From contig NZ_LBHB01000001.1 in the NCBI RefSeq assembly GCF_001010945.1, positions 806,001-870,000 of the forward strand: a stretch of 64,000 bases of DNA, given 5' to 3'. The DNA is from Aurantiacibacter luteus. GTDB lineage: Bacteria; Pseudomonadota; Alphaproteobacteria; Sphingomonadales; Sphingomonadaceae. Shown in pieces: positions 57,526 to 64,000 of this stretch; position 1 is the stretch's first letter; the number at the start of each line of letters is the position of its first letter. A program made the translations under genes and the position numbers. The notes beneath the pieces are model-generated. The model did not search any database. It was given only the letters and a program-made list of their open reading frames with translations, and was not told where the DNA came from.

Positions 57526-58227
57526 TTACTCGCCGCCGGGCGCGTTGAGCATGTCGAGCGTGATGCGCTCGGCCGGTTGCACCGCCTGCGGCATGGCCTG
57601 CGGACGCCCGTCGGCGGCGATCGAGGCTTGCAGGATGCGCGTCGGGTTGCTCGGCGGCTCACCCCGGGTGATGGCATCGACCGCGGCCATGTTGCTGATC
57701 ACGCGGCCGAAATTGGTGTAGTTCCGGTCGAGCGCGAAGCGCGGATAGAAGACGATGAAGAACTGGCTGTTGGCCGAATCCTCGTCCTGCGCGCGGGCCA
57801 TCGACACGGTGCCGCGCACGTGCGGCAGGAAGTTGAATTCCTCCTCCAGGTCCGGCAGCTGCGAGCCGCCCTGCCCGGTCCCGGTCGGATCGCCGGTCTG
57901 CGCCATGAAGCCGTCGATCACGCGGTGGAACGGGTTGCCGTTGTAGAAGCCCTGCCGGGCCAGCGTCTTGACCCGCTCGACATGGTTGGGCGCCCACTGG
58001 GGCACGAGCCGGATCGCCACACGCTCGCCGGTCGAAAGGTCGAGATAGAGGATATTCTCGGGATCCTCGTTCAGGTTGAAGTTGACCGACAGCGGGACCT
58101 GGCTCGCCTGCGTGTTGGTGGCCTCCGCGGTCTCCAGCGCCGGGGTCAGCGCGGTATCCTGCGCGAGGGCGGGTGCCGAGAGCATGAGCGTGGCGGCGAT
58201 GGCCGCGGCAAAGGTGGTGCGGAGCAT
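57526..58227 (-). CDS. Periplasmic peptidyl-prolyl cis-trans isomerase (cyclophilin)
   Basis: 233 residues. Signal peptide to about residue 23, then a cyclophilin core: [20 protein letters not shown] is the catalytic Arg-containing motif, and SQFFIVF is the second active-site strand. It lacks the Trp of the cyclosporin-binding site in E. coli PpiA-type proteins. Helps fold outer-membrane and periplasmic proteins. Confidence 0.93.
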   Translation of the reverse strand: MLRTTFAAAIAATLMLSAPALAQDTALTPALETAEATNTQASQVPLSVNFNLNEDPENILYLDLSTGERVAIRLVPQWAPNHVERVKTLARQGFYNGNPFHRVIDGFMAQTGDPTGTGQGGSQLPDLEEEFNFLPHVRGTVSMARAQDEDSANSQFFIVFYPRFALDRNYTNFGRVISNMAAVDAITRGEPPSNPTRILQASIAADGRPQAMPQAVQPAERITLDMLNAPGGE

Positions 58228-58313
58228 TCGTGGGTCCGGGAATGGCTGAGTTGTGGGTGCGGCTCTTACGGACGGGCGGCTGACAGTTCAATGAACATAT
58301 GAGCGCGCCGGGC

Positions 58314-58826
58314 CTACCACTCGCCCTTCAGCCCGATGCGCGCCACCCGCTCGTCCACCAGCGACTTCACCTCCAGGCTGACGAAGGGCGTCACGTCGCC
58401 GCCGTATAGCGCGATTTCCTTCACCAGCTTGCTGGCGATGGGCTGGAGCGCGGTGTCGGCCATCAGGAAGACCGTCTCGATGCGGTCGTTCAACTGCTGG
58501 TTCATGCCCGCCATCTGGTACTCGTACTCGAAATCGGCGACCGCCCGCAGGCCGCGCACGATGACGCTGGCGCCGCATTTCTCGGCAAAGGTCATGAGCA
58601 GGGCATCGAACCCGACGATCTCGACGTTGCCCAGCCCCAGCCGCACGATCTCGCCGCGCATCATGTCCATGCGCTCGTCGGTGGTGAACATGGCGGTCTT
58701 CGAGGGGTTCGTGGTGACCCCGACGATCAGCCGGTCCACCAGCTTGGCCCCGCGCCGGATGATGTCGGCATGGCCGAGCGTGACCGGATCGAAAGTGCCG
58801 GGGTAGAGGCCGATGCGCTCTGTCAT
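58314..58826 (-). CDS. coaD: Phosphopantetheine adenylyltransferase
   Basis: 170 residues. Adenylates 4'-phosphopantetheine in CoA synthesis. Nucleotide-binding motif GTFDPVTLGHADII (HxGH-type TxGH) and the RGLRAVADFEYEYQMAGMN loop are intact, shown here in parts (RGLRAVADFE, YQMAGMN). Overlaps ispA by four bases (ATGA). Confidence 0.97.
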   Translation of the reverse strand: MTERIGLYPGTFDPVTLGHADIIRRGAKLVDRLIVGVTTNPSKTAMFTTDERMDMMRGEIVRLGLGNVEIVGFDALLMTFAEKCGASVIVRGLRAVADFEYEYQMAGMNQQLNDRIETVFLMADTALQPIASKLVKEIALYGGDVTPFVSLEVKSLVDERVARIGLKGEW

Positions 58827-59734
58827 CTGTCCCGCTCGACGATGAATCGTGCCAGCGCGCGCAACAGGTCGGCTTCCTCGCCGTACTGCACGAGGTGGCC
58901 GATGGCCTGTTCGCTGAGCGCCTGTGCCTGTGCGCGGGCATCCTCGACGCCCATCAGGCTGACGAAGGTGGCCTTGCCCGCATCGGCGTCTTTCCTCAGC
59001 GCCTTGCCGGCCAGTTCCTCGTCGCCCTCCTCGTCGAGCAGGTCGTCGGCGATCTGGAAGGCGAGGCCGATGTCGCGGGCGTAGGCGCGCAGGTGGCCGC
59101 GCTGGTCTTCGGGGACGCGGGCGAGGATCGCGCCCATCTCCACCGATGCGCCGAGCAGCGCGCCGGTCTTCAGTTGCTGGAGCCGGGTAACGGTGTGCAG
59201 GTCGAAGTCGGCGCCTGCGCTTTCGGCGGCGATGTCCATCACCTGCCCGCCGGCCATGCCGTTGTGCCCGCTCGCGCTGGCGAGCGCGTGCACGAGATCG
59301 GCGCGGATCACGGGATCGGTGCTGACGTGCTGGCTGGCGAGGATCTCGAAAGCCAGCGCGTGCAGCGAATCGCCCGCGAGCACGGCGATCGCCTCGTCGT
59401 AGGCCTTGTGCAGCGTCGGCTTGCCGTGGCGCATGTCGTCATCGTCCATGCACGGCAGGTCGTCGTGAATCAGCGAATAGACGTGGATCGCCTCCAGCGC
59501 GCAGCCCGCCAGCACGGCGGCATCGCGTTCGGCCCCGTACATCTCGGCGACGGTGACGAGCAGCATGGGGCGCACCCGCTTGCCTCCGCCGATGGCGGCG
59601 TAGCGCATGGCCTCGACCAACGTGGCGCGGCTGTCGTCGGGTACGCCGAGCAGGGCGTCGAAGGCGGCATCGACCTCGCCCTGCACGCGGGCGAGACCGC
59701 GGCCGAGAACGTCGTCGGCGAGGATCAGACCCAT
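58823..59734 (-). CDS. ispA: Geranylgeranyl/farnesyl diphosphate synthase
   Basis: 303 residues. Condenses isoprenoid units to farnesyl diphosphate. First aspartate-rich motif DDLPCMDDDDMR, second DDLLDEEGDEEL; KTGALLGASVEMGAI is typical of short-chain synthases. The start at MGLILADDV follows the xseB stop by seven bases. In the order xseB-ispA-coaD. Confidence 0.94.
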   Translation of the reverse strand: MGLILADDVLGRGLARVQGEVDAAFDALLGVPDDSRATLVEAMRYAAIGGGKRVRPMLLVTVAEMYGAERDAAVLAGCALEAIHVYSLIHDDLPCMDDDDMRHGKPTLHKAYDEAIAVLAGDSLHALAFEILASQHVSTDPVIRADLVHALASASGHNGMAGGQVMDIAAESAGADFDLHTVTRLQQLKTGALLGASVEMGAILARVPEDQRGHLRAYARDIGLAFQIADDLLDEEGDEELAGKALRKDADAGKATFVSLMGVEDARAQAQALSEQAIGHLVQYGEEADLLRALARFIVERDR

Positions 59735-59741
59735 GCCCGCG

Positions 59742-59990
59742 TTAGTCCGCGTCGAAGGGAACGGTGCCGGTCGCGCGCCCGTCGGAGCCGGCGACGATCT
59801 TCTCGATCCGCGCCTGCGCCGCATCGAGCCGCGCCTGGCAATGCGCGCGCAGCTGTTCGCCGCGTTCGTAGAGCGCGATGGACTGGTCGAGCGGCACCTC
59901 CCCGCCCTCGAGGTCGCGCACGACCTTTTCCAGCGCTTTCAGCGCATCCTCGAATGTCATCGCGGCGATGTCGATGGTGTCCTCTGCCAT
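59742..59990 (-). CDS. xseB: Exodeoxyribonuclease VII small subunit
   Basis: 82 residues, the normal size for XseB. The motif TFEDALKALEKVVRDLEGG and YERGEQLRAHC are the family signature. The start at MAEDTID is preferred over an upstream Met that would add twelve residues. Just upstream of ispA, the usual arrangement. Confidence 0.96.
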   Translation of the reverse strand: MAEDTIDIAAMTFEDALKALEKVVRDLEGGEVPLDQSIALYERGEQLRAHCQARLDAAQARIEKIVAGSDGRATGTVPFDAD

Positions 59991-60107
59991 GGCGGCAGCA
60001 TTGGCGGCGCATGGGCGCAGGGTCAAGCGGGCGGTGGGTGCCGAGGCGGGGGGAAATCGGGATGCGCGGGGCTAGCGCCTTTCCCGCCCGCTCGCTAAGG
60101 CGCGGCC

Positions 60108-62342
60108 ATGTCCCAGATCACTCCCGAAGTCGTCGCCCAGCACGGGCTGTCCGAAGATGAATACTCGCGCGTGCTGAACGCGCTGGGCCGCGAGCCGAAC
60201 CTGGTCGAGCTCGGCATCTTCTCGGTCATGTGGTCCGAGCATTGCAGCTACAAGTCGAGCCGCCTGCACCTGAAGAAGCTGCCGACCGAGGCACCGTGGG
60301 TGATCTGCGGCCCGGGCGAGAACGCGGGCGTGATCGATATCGGGGACGGCCAGGCTGCTATCTTCAAGATGGAGAGCCACAACCACCCCAGCTACATCGA
60401 GCCGTATCAGGGCGCGGCGACCGGCGTGGGCGGCATCCTGCGCGACGTCTTCACCATGGGCGCGCGGCCCGTCGCCAATGCCAACGCGCTGCGCTTCGGC
60501 CGGCCCGATCATCCCAAGATGAAGCACCTGGTGCAGGGCGTGGTCGCGGGCATCGGCGGATACGGCAACTGCGTGGGCGTGCCGACCGTGTGCGGAGAGA
60601 CGAATTTCGACCCGGCCTACGACGGCAACATCCTCGTGAACGCCATGACCGTGGGCGTGGCGGATGCGGACAAGATCTTCTATTCGGCGGCCACCGGTCT
60701 CGGCAATCCGATCGTCTACGTCGGCTCCAAGACCGGGCGCGACGGCATTCACGGGGCGACCATGGCCAGCGCCGACTTCGAGGAAGACGCCGAGGCCAAG
60801 CGTCCCACCGTGCAGGTGGGCGATCCGTTCACCGAGAAGCTGCTGATCGAGGCCTGCCTCGAACTCATGGCAACCGATGCCATCGTCGCCATCCAGGACA
60901 TGGGCGCGGCGGGCCTGACCAGCTCCAGCGTGGAGATGGCCACCAACGGCAAGGCCGGCATCCGCCTAGACATGGACAAGGTGCCCTGCCGCGAGGAGGG
61001 TATGACGCCCTACGAGATGATGCTGAGCGAGAGCCAGGAGCGCATGCTCATGGTGCTTAAGCCCGGCAAGGAGGCCATGGCAGAGGCGATCTTCCGCAAG
61101 TGGGAGCTCGATTTCGCGGTCATCGGCGAGGTGACCGATACCGGGCACATGGTGCTGGAATTCGGCGGCGAGGTGGTCTGCGACATTCCGCTGGGCCCGC
61201 TGGCGGCGGACGCCCCGCTCTACGACCGGCCCTACCTCTCGATGGAGGACTACACCGCATGGGCGGGTGTCACGCCGCTCACCGACCGGCCCGACACCAG
61301 CGATCCGGGCGCGGACCTGCTGAAGCTGATAGCCAGCCCGGCGCTCGCCAGCCGCAACTGGATTTCCGAGCAGTACGACAGCCAGGTCGGCGCGGACACG
61401 CTGCAGACCGGCGGCGATGCGGGCGTGGTGCGCGTTCACGGCACTCGCAAGGCGCTCGCCATCAGCACCGACTGCACGCCGCGCTACGTCTTTGCCGATC
61501 CCTATGAGGGCGGCAAGCAGGCCATCGCCGAGGCCTATCGGAATCTTTGCGCCGTGGGTGCGCGGCCCTTGGCGGTCACCAACTGCCTCAACTTCGCCAA
61601 CCCGCAGCGTCCCGAGATCATGGCCCAGCTCGTCCACGCCCTGCGCGGCATGGGCAAGGCCTGCCAGTATCTCGACTTCCCGATCGTGTCGGGCAACGTC
61701 AGCCTCTACAACGAGAGCAAGGCGACCGGCGGCGGCAGCGCCATCCTGCCCACGCCCGCCATCGGCGGCGTCGGCCTGATCGACGACTACGCGCAGATGA
61801 TGACCATGCCGTTCAAGGCCGCGGGCGAGGCGATCTACCTCGTCGCGCCAGATGCCTGGTCCACGCCCGATCCCGACCGCTCGCACCTCGGCAAGTCGTT
61901 GTGGCTGAAGGAGATCCACGGCCGCGACGAGGGCCGCGCCCCGCCGGTCGACCTGACGCTGGAAAAGGCTGCGGGCCGCATCGTGCGCGAGCTGATCGCT
62001 GAAGGGCTGGTCTCTGCCGTACACGACATCTCCGACGGCGGCCTCGCCGTGGCGCTGGCCGAGATGGCCATGGCTTCGGGCATCGGTGCCGAGGTCGAAA
62101 AGCAGGGCGACTACACCGCCGCGCAGTGGTGGTTCGGCGAGGATCAGGGGCGCTACGTCGTCACCGTTCCCGATACCCACGCTTTCAACGCCGCTCTCGC
62201 CAAGGGCACGGAGAATGACGAAACCGCCGCGGTCGGCTTCACCCGTATCGGCACCACCGGCGGCGATAGCCTGCTGGGCGTTGCCGTGACCGACCTAAAA
62301 GCCGCCCACCGCCGCTTTTTCGCCGAATGGATGGAGAGCTGA
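60108..62342 (+). CDS. purL: Phosphoribosylformylglycinamidine synthase subunit PurL
   Basis: 744 residues, the small three-subunit form (PurL with separate PurQ and PurS) rather than the long E. coli PurL. Catalyses the fourth step of purine synthesis. Motifs: [36 protein letters not shown] (split as MESHNHPS and GAATGVGG), and the second AIRS-like half with [10 protein letters not shown]. Ends with a one-base overlap (TGATG) to the DUF3052 gene. Confidence 0.98.
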   Translation: MSQITPEVVAQHGLSEDEYSRVLNALGREPNLVELGIFSVMWSEHCSYKSSRLHLKKLPTEAPWVICGPGENAGVIDIGDGQAAIFKMESHNHPSYIEPYQGAATGVGGILRDVFTMGARPVANANALRFGRPDHPKMKHLVQGVVAGIGGYGNCVGVPTVCGETNFDPAYDGNILVNAMTVGVADADKIFYSAATGLGNPIVYVGSKTGRDGIHGATMASADFEEDAEAKRPTVQVGDPFTEKLLIEACLELMATDAIVAIQDMGAAGLTSSSVEMATNGKAGIRLDMDKVPCREEGMTPYEMMLSESQERMLMVLKPGKEAMAEAIFRKWELDFAVIGEVTDTGHMVLEFGGEVVCDIPLGPLAADAPLYDRPYLSMEDYTAWAGVTPLTDRPDTSDPGADLLKLIASPALASRNWISEQYDSQVGADTLQTGGDAGVVRVHGTRKALAISTDCTPRYVFADPYEGGKQAIAEAYRNLCAVGARPLAVTNCLNFANPQRPEIMAQLVHALRGMGKACQYLDFPIVSGNVSLYNESKATGGGSAILPTPAIGGVGLIDDYAQMMTMPFKAAGEAIYLVAPDAWSTPDPDRSHLGKSLWLKEIHGRDEGRAPPVDLTLEKAAGRIVRELIAEGLVSAVHDISDGGLAVALAEMAMASGIGAEVEKQGDYTAAQWWFGEDQGRYVVTVPDTHAFNAALAKGTENDETAAVGFTRIGTTGGDSLLGVAVTDLKAAHRRFFAEWMES

Positions 62343-62749
62343 TGGCGGCCGGATATTCCGGCACGCCGCTGGCGAAAAAGCTCAACCTGCGCGACGGGCA
62401 GCGCGTGTGGTTCCACGCCATGCCCGAAAGCGTGCAGGAGGAGATAGGCGAATACGCCCTCGACCTCATCCCTGCCGCCGGTCTCGAGGACAGCGTCGAG
62501 GCCGCGCACCTGTTCGTCACCGAGCGCGCCGAACTAGAGCGTCTGCTGGCAACCTTGCGCGGGACGATGGCGAGCGACGGGCAGGTCTGGGTGAGCTGGC
62601 CGAAAAAGGCCGCAGGTTTGCCGACCGACATCACCGAGGACACGATCCGCGAAGTCGCGCTGCCAATGGGCTTCGTCGACACCAAAGTCTGCGCGGTAGA
62701 CGCGGTCTGGTCGGCGCTCAAGCTGGTGATCCGCAAAGAGCTGCGATGA
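62342..62749 (+). CDS. DUF3052-type protein
   Basis: 135 residues matching DUF3052: SGTPLAKKLNLRDGQRVWF at the N-terminus and DGQVWVSWPKK toward the end. Function unknown. It overlaps purL by one base and the nitroreductase by four (ATGA), so the three are one transcription unit. Confidence 0.85.
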   Translation: MAAGYSGTPLAKKLNLRDGQRVWFHAMPESVQEEIGEYALDLIPAAGLEDSVEAAHLFVTERAELERLLATLRGTMASDGQVWVSWPKKAAGLPTDITEDTIREVALPMGFVDTKVCAVDAVWSALKLVIRKELR

Positions 62750-63411
62750 ACGAGAGCCCCTTCCCGCCCCTCCCCGACCTCTCCGATGCCGAGCGGGTCG
62801 CGCAAGCCCGCGCCTTGGCGCAGCGTCTTGCCATGCGCCGCACCTGCCGCGCCTTCGCCGATACGCCCGTCCCGCGAGAGGTGATAGAGCAAGCCATCGC
62901 CGCTGCCGGAACGGCGCCGAGCGGTGCAAACCATCAGCCGTGGCATTTCGTCGCGATCTCCGACCCCGCGACCAAGCGCGCCATCCGCCTCGCCGCCGAG
63001 GAGGAAGAACGCGATTTCTACGCCCACCGCGCCAGCGAGGAATGGCTGGGCGCCCTTGCCCCGCTCGGCACCGATCCAGACAAGCCTTTCCTCGAAATAG
63101 CGCCCTGGCTGATCGTCTGCTTCGCCCAGCGCAAGGGCGGCATCGAAGAGGATGGCCGCATGACGAACTACTACGTCACCGAAAGCGTCGGCATTGCCTG
63201 CGGGATGCTGCTGGCGACGCTGAACGAGGCCGGTCTCGCCACGCTTACCCACACGCCGTCCCCGATGGGTTTCCTGCGCGAAATCTGCGGGCGGCCCGAG
63301 CACGAAAAACCGCTGATGATTGTCGTTGCCGGCCTTCCCTCTGCCGAAGCGGCCGTGCCGGACCACGCGCTCCGTAAAAAAGGACTGAGTCGGATCGCCA
63401 GCTGGATCTGA
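62746..63411 (+). CDS. Nitroreductase family protein
   Basis: 221 residues. FMN-dependent NAD(P)H oxidoreductase: RRTCRAFADTPVP and GTAPSGANHQPWHFV are the FMN-binding blocks, and VGIACGMLLATLNEAGL the second helix. The substrate is not known. A few C-terminal residues are Arg/Lys-rich. Starts with an ATGA overlap. Confidence 0.92.
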   Translation: MNESPFPPLPDLSDAERVAQARALAQRLAMRRTCRAFADTPVPREVIEQAIAAAGTAPSGANHQPWHFVAISDPATKRAIRLAAEEEERDFYAHRASEEWLGALAPLGTDPDKPFLEIAPWLIVCFAQRKGGIEEDGRMTNYYVTESVGIACGMLLATLNEAGLATLTHTPSPMGFLREICGRPEHEKPLMIVVAGLPSAEAAVPDHALRKKGLSRIASWI

Positions 63412-63480
63412 GGTCGTGTTCGCGCGTAGTCATTGAAACCGCTTGCGCATTTGCTGCGTTTTTGCTTTGAGCACACGGCC

Positions 63481-63501
63481 TATGAGGCACCATGCCTCAT
63501 A
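63481..63501. promoter_or_regulatory. Perfect 9-bp palindrome before the small peptide gene
   Basis: TATGAGGCA-CCA-TGCCTCATA: both arms match fully with a three-base centre, 19 bases upstream of the ATG at 63521. A TATGAG at its left edge could be a -10 box, so a repressor bound here would block transcription. An operator or a leader hairpin are both possible. Confidence 0.6.
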
Positions 63502-63520
63502 CACGACGGAGATTTGGAAG

Positions 63521-63652
63521 ATGATCAAGAACGAGCGTCAGACCTGGACCACGCCCGCCGTAATCGACGCGGATGCCAACGCGAGCCACGTATGCAACAA
63601 GGCCGTTGGCACGGCTCCCGATGGCGGCACTGTTTCGTATCCCACATCCTGA
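63521..63652 (+). CDS. 43-residue peptide, possible RiPP precursor
   Basis: A GGAG and GGAAG precede the ATG. The N-terminal part contains TWTTPAVIDADANAS, which matches the pattern W-x-x-P-x-[LV] followed by D-x-N-x-[TS] found in the leaders of paeninodin-type lasso peptides and bound by PqqD-like chaperones. The rest (residues about 24-43, with one Cys, ending in SYPTS) could be the core. There is no modification enzyme within the window. Longer in-frame starts exist (for example ATG 63482). A strong terminator follows. Real expression is likely; the class is inference. Confidence 0.55.
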   Translation: MIKNERQTWTTPAVIDADANASHVCNKAVGTAPDGGTVSYPTS

Positions 63653-63702
63653 TTGCACGTCGCCGCGTAAGCGCGGCGATTGTCCAAACGCTGAAATTCG
63701 AG

Positions 63703-63734
63703 AACGGCGGGCCGAGCGATCGGTCCGCCGTTTT
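63703..63734 (+). terminator. Bidirectional terminator
   Basis: A 13-bp stem (AACGGCGGGCCGA / TCGGTCCGCCGTT, one G-U wobble) closed by a GCGA tetraloop, followed by TTTTC. It serves the small peptide gene on the plus strand and may stop serB transcripts on the minus strand. A second hairpin TCGCCGCG-TAAG-CGCGGCGA (63660-63679) lies before it. Confidence 0.85.
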
Positions 63735-63739
63735 CACGT

Positions 63740-64000
63740 CTACGCAAAGTCCAGCAACCTGAGTACAGCGGTCAGATCGCCGCGATCGATCCAGCCGTTG
63801 GCAGCGGCACGGGCCTTGGGCTTCGCGCGATAAGCCATGCCGTATGTCGCGGTCTCAAGCATCGGAATGTCGTTGGCCCCATCGCCCGCGGCCATGCTGA
63901 CGGCCCCCGCGCCGCGCCGGGCCATTTCCTCCTCGAGCACAGTCTTCTTGGTCCCGCTGTCGGTTATCGCGCTAACAAGCCTGCCGGTCAGCTTGCCGCC
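63740..64000 (-). CDS. serB: Phosphoserine phosphatase, 5' end outside window
   Basis: The C-terminal 86 residues are in the window, reading in from the right edge. The HAD-family motif IV GDGANDIPML and the lysine of motif III (SGTKKTVLEEEMA) are intact, and the end (AAANGWIDRGDLTAVLRLL, given in part) matches SerB. Dephosphorylates phosphoserine in serine synthesis, feeding GlyA. The stop lies six bases beyond the terminator. Confidence 0.93.
   Translation of the reverse strand, partial: GGKLTGRLVSAITDSGTKKTVLEEEMARRGAGAVSMAAGDGANDIPMLETATYGMAYRAKPKARAAANGWIDRGDLTAVLRLLDFA

Overview
The window reads as a piece of chromosome from a high-G+C alphaproteobacterium, most likely in the Sphingomonadales (Erythrobacteraceae-like). 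Reasons: dense, mostly 4-base-overlapped genes (ATGA, GTGA, TGATG); GGAAC-N16/17-CGTT promoters of the alphaproteobacterial general stress sigma factor EcfG; a long RibB with an N-terminal helix-turn-helix and a degenerate RibA half; and the linkage carAB-yqeY-dnaG-rpoD. The assignment is from memory of families and not from a database search. No ribosomal RNA, CRISPR array, transposase, integrase or phage gene was seen. No gene-free stretch exceeds about 300 bases, apart from 63412-63739, which holds a small ORF and hairpins.

Layout. 1-7568: lipA (cut by the left edge), a beta-carbonic anhydrase, a helix-hairpin-helix lipoprotein, MsrQ-like and TspO-like membrane proteins, a NYN/OST-HTH protein, a DUF1206 membrane protein, a lipoprotein and mutL. 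7755-13471: the cell-shape operon mreB-mreC-mreD-mrdA-rodA. 13584-13659: tRNA-Lys(CTT). 13720-25160: an accessory-looking envelope region, made of five co-directional secreted proteins with DUF11-type repeats (one of 1705 residues with a probable outer-membrane barrel) and a Wzx-like flippase. 25318-30856: a PDZ-M48 peptidase, flavin reductase, ribB-ribH-aldo/keto reductase, and enolase. 30913-33220: a stress-type cluster of small membrane proteins with two EcfG promoters.

33243-44142: greA, carB and carA with a low-G+C foreign-looking gene wedged between them, yqeY, a lipoprotein, dnaG and rpoD. 44267-50937: DEAD-box helicase, rpiB-glyA, nrdR-trmJ, rpsD and small hypotheticals. 50934-59990: tgt, two outer-membrane proteins, an ABC-2 exporter, queA with a zinc-ribbon protein, a periplasmic cyclophilin, coaD, ispA and xseB. 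60108-64000: purL, a DUF3052-type protein, a nitroreductase, a 43-residue peptide gene that looks like a RiPP precursor, and serB (cut by the right edge).

Most of the window is housekeeping: envelope growth (mre/mrd), replication and transcription initiation (dnaG, rpoD), nucleotide and one-carbon metabolism (carAB, purL, glyA, nrdR), tRNA modification (tgt, queA, trmJ) and cofactors (lipA, ribB, ribH, coaD, ispA). The most unusual material is the DUF11 surface operon, the ribB operator region together with the HTH-RibB fusion, the EcfG-driven small-protein cluster, the insertion inside carAB, and the orphan peptide gene behind a perfect 9-bp palindrome.
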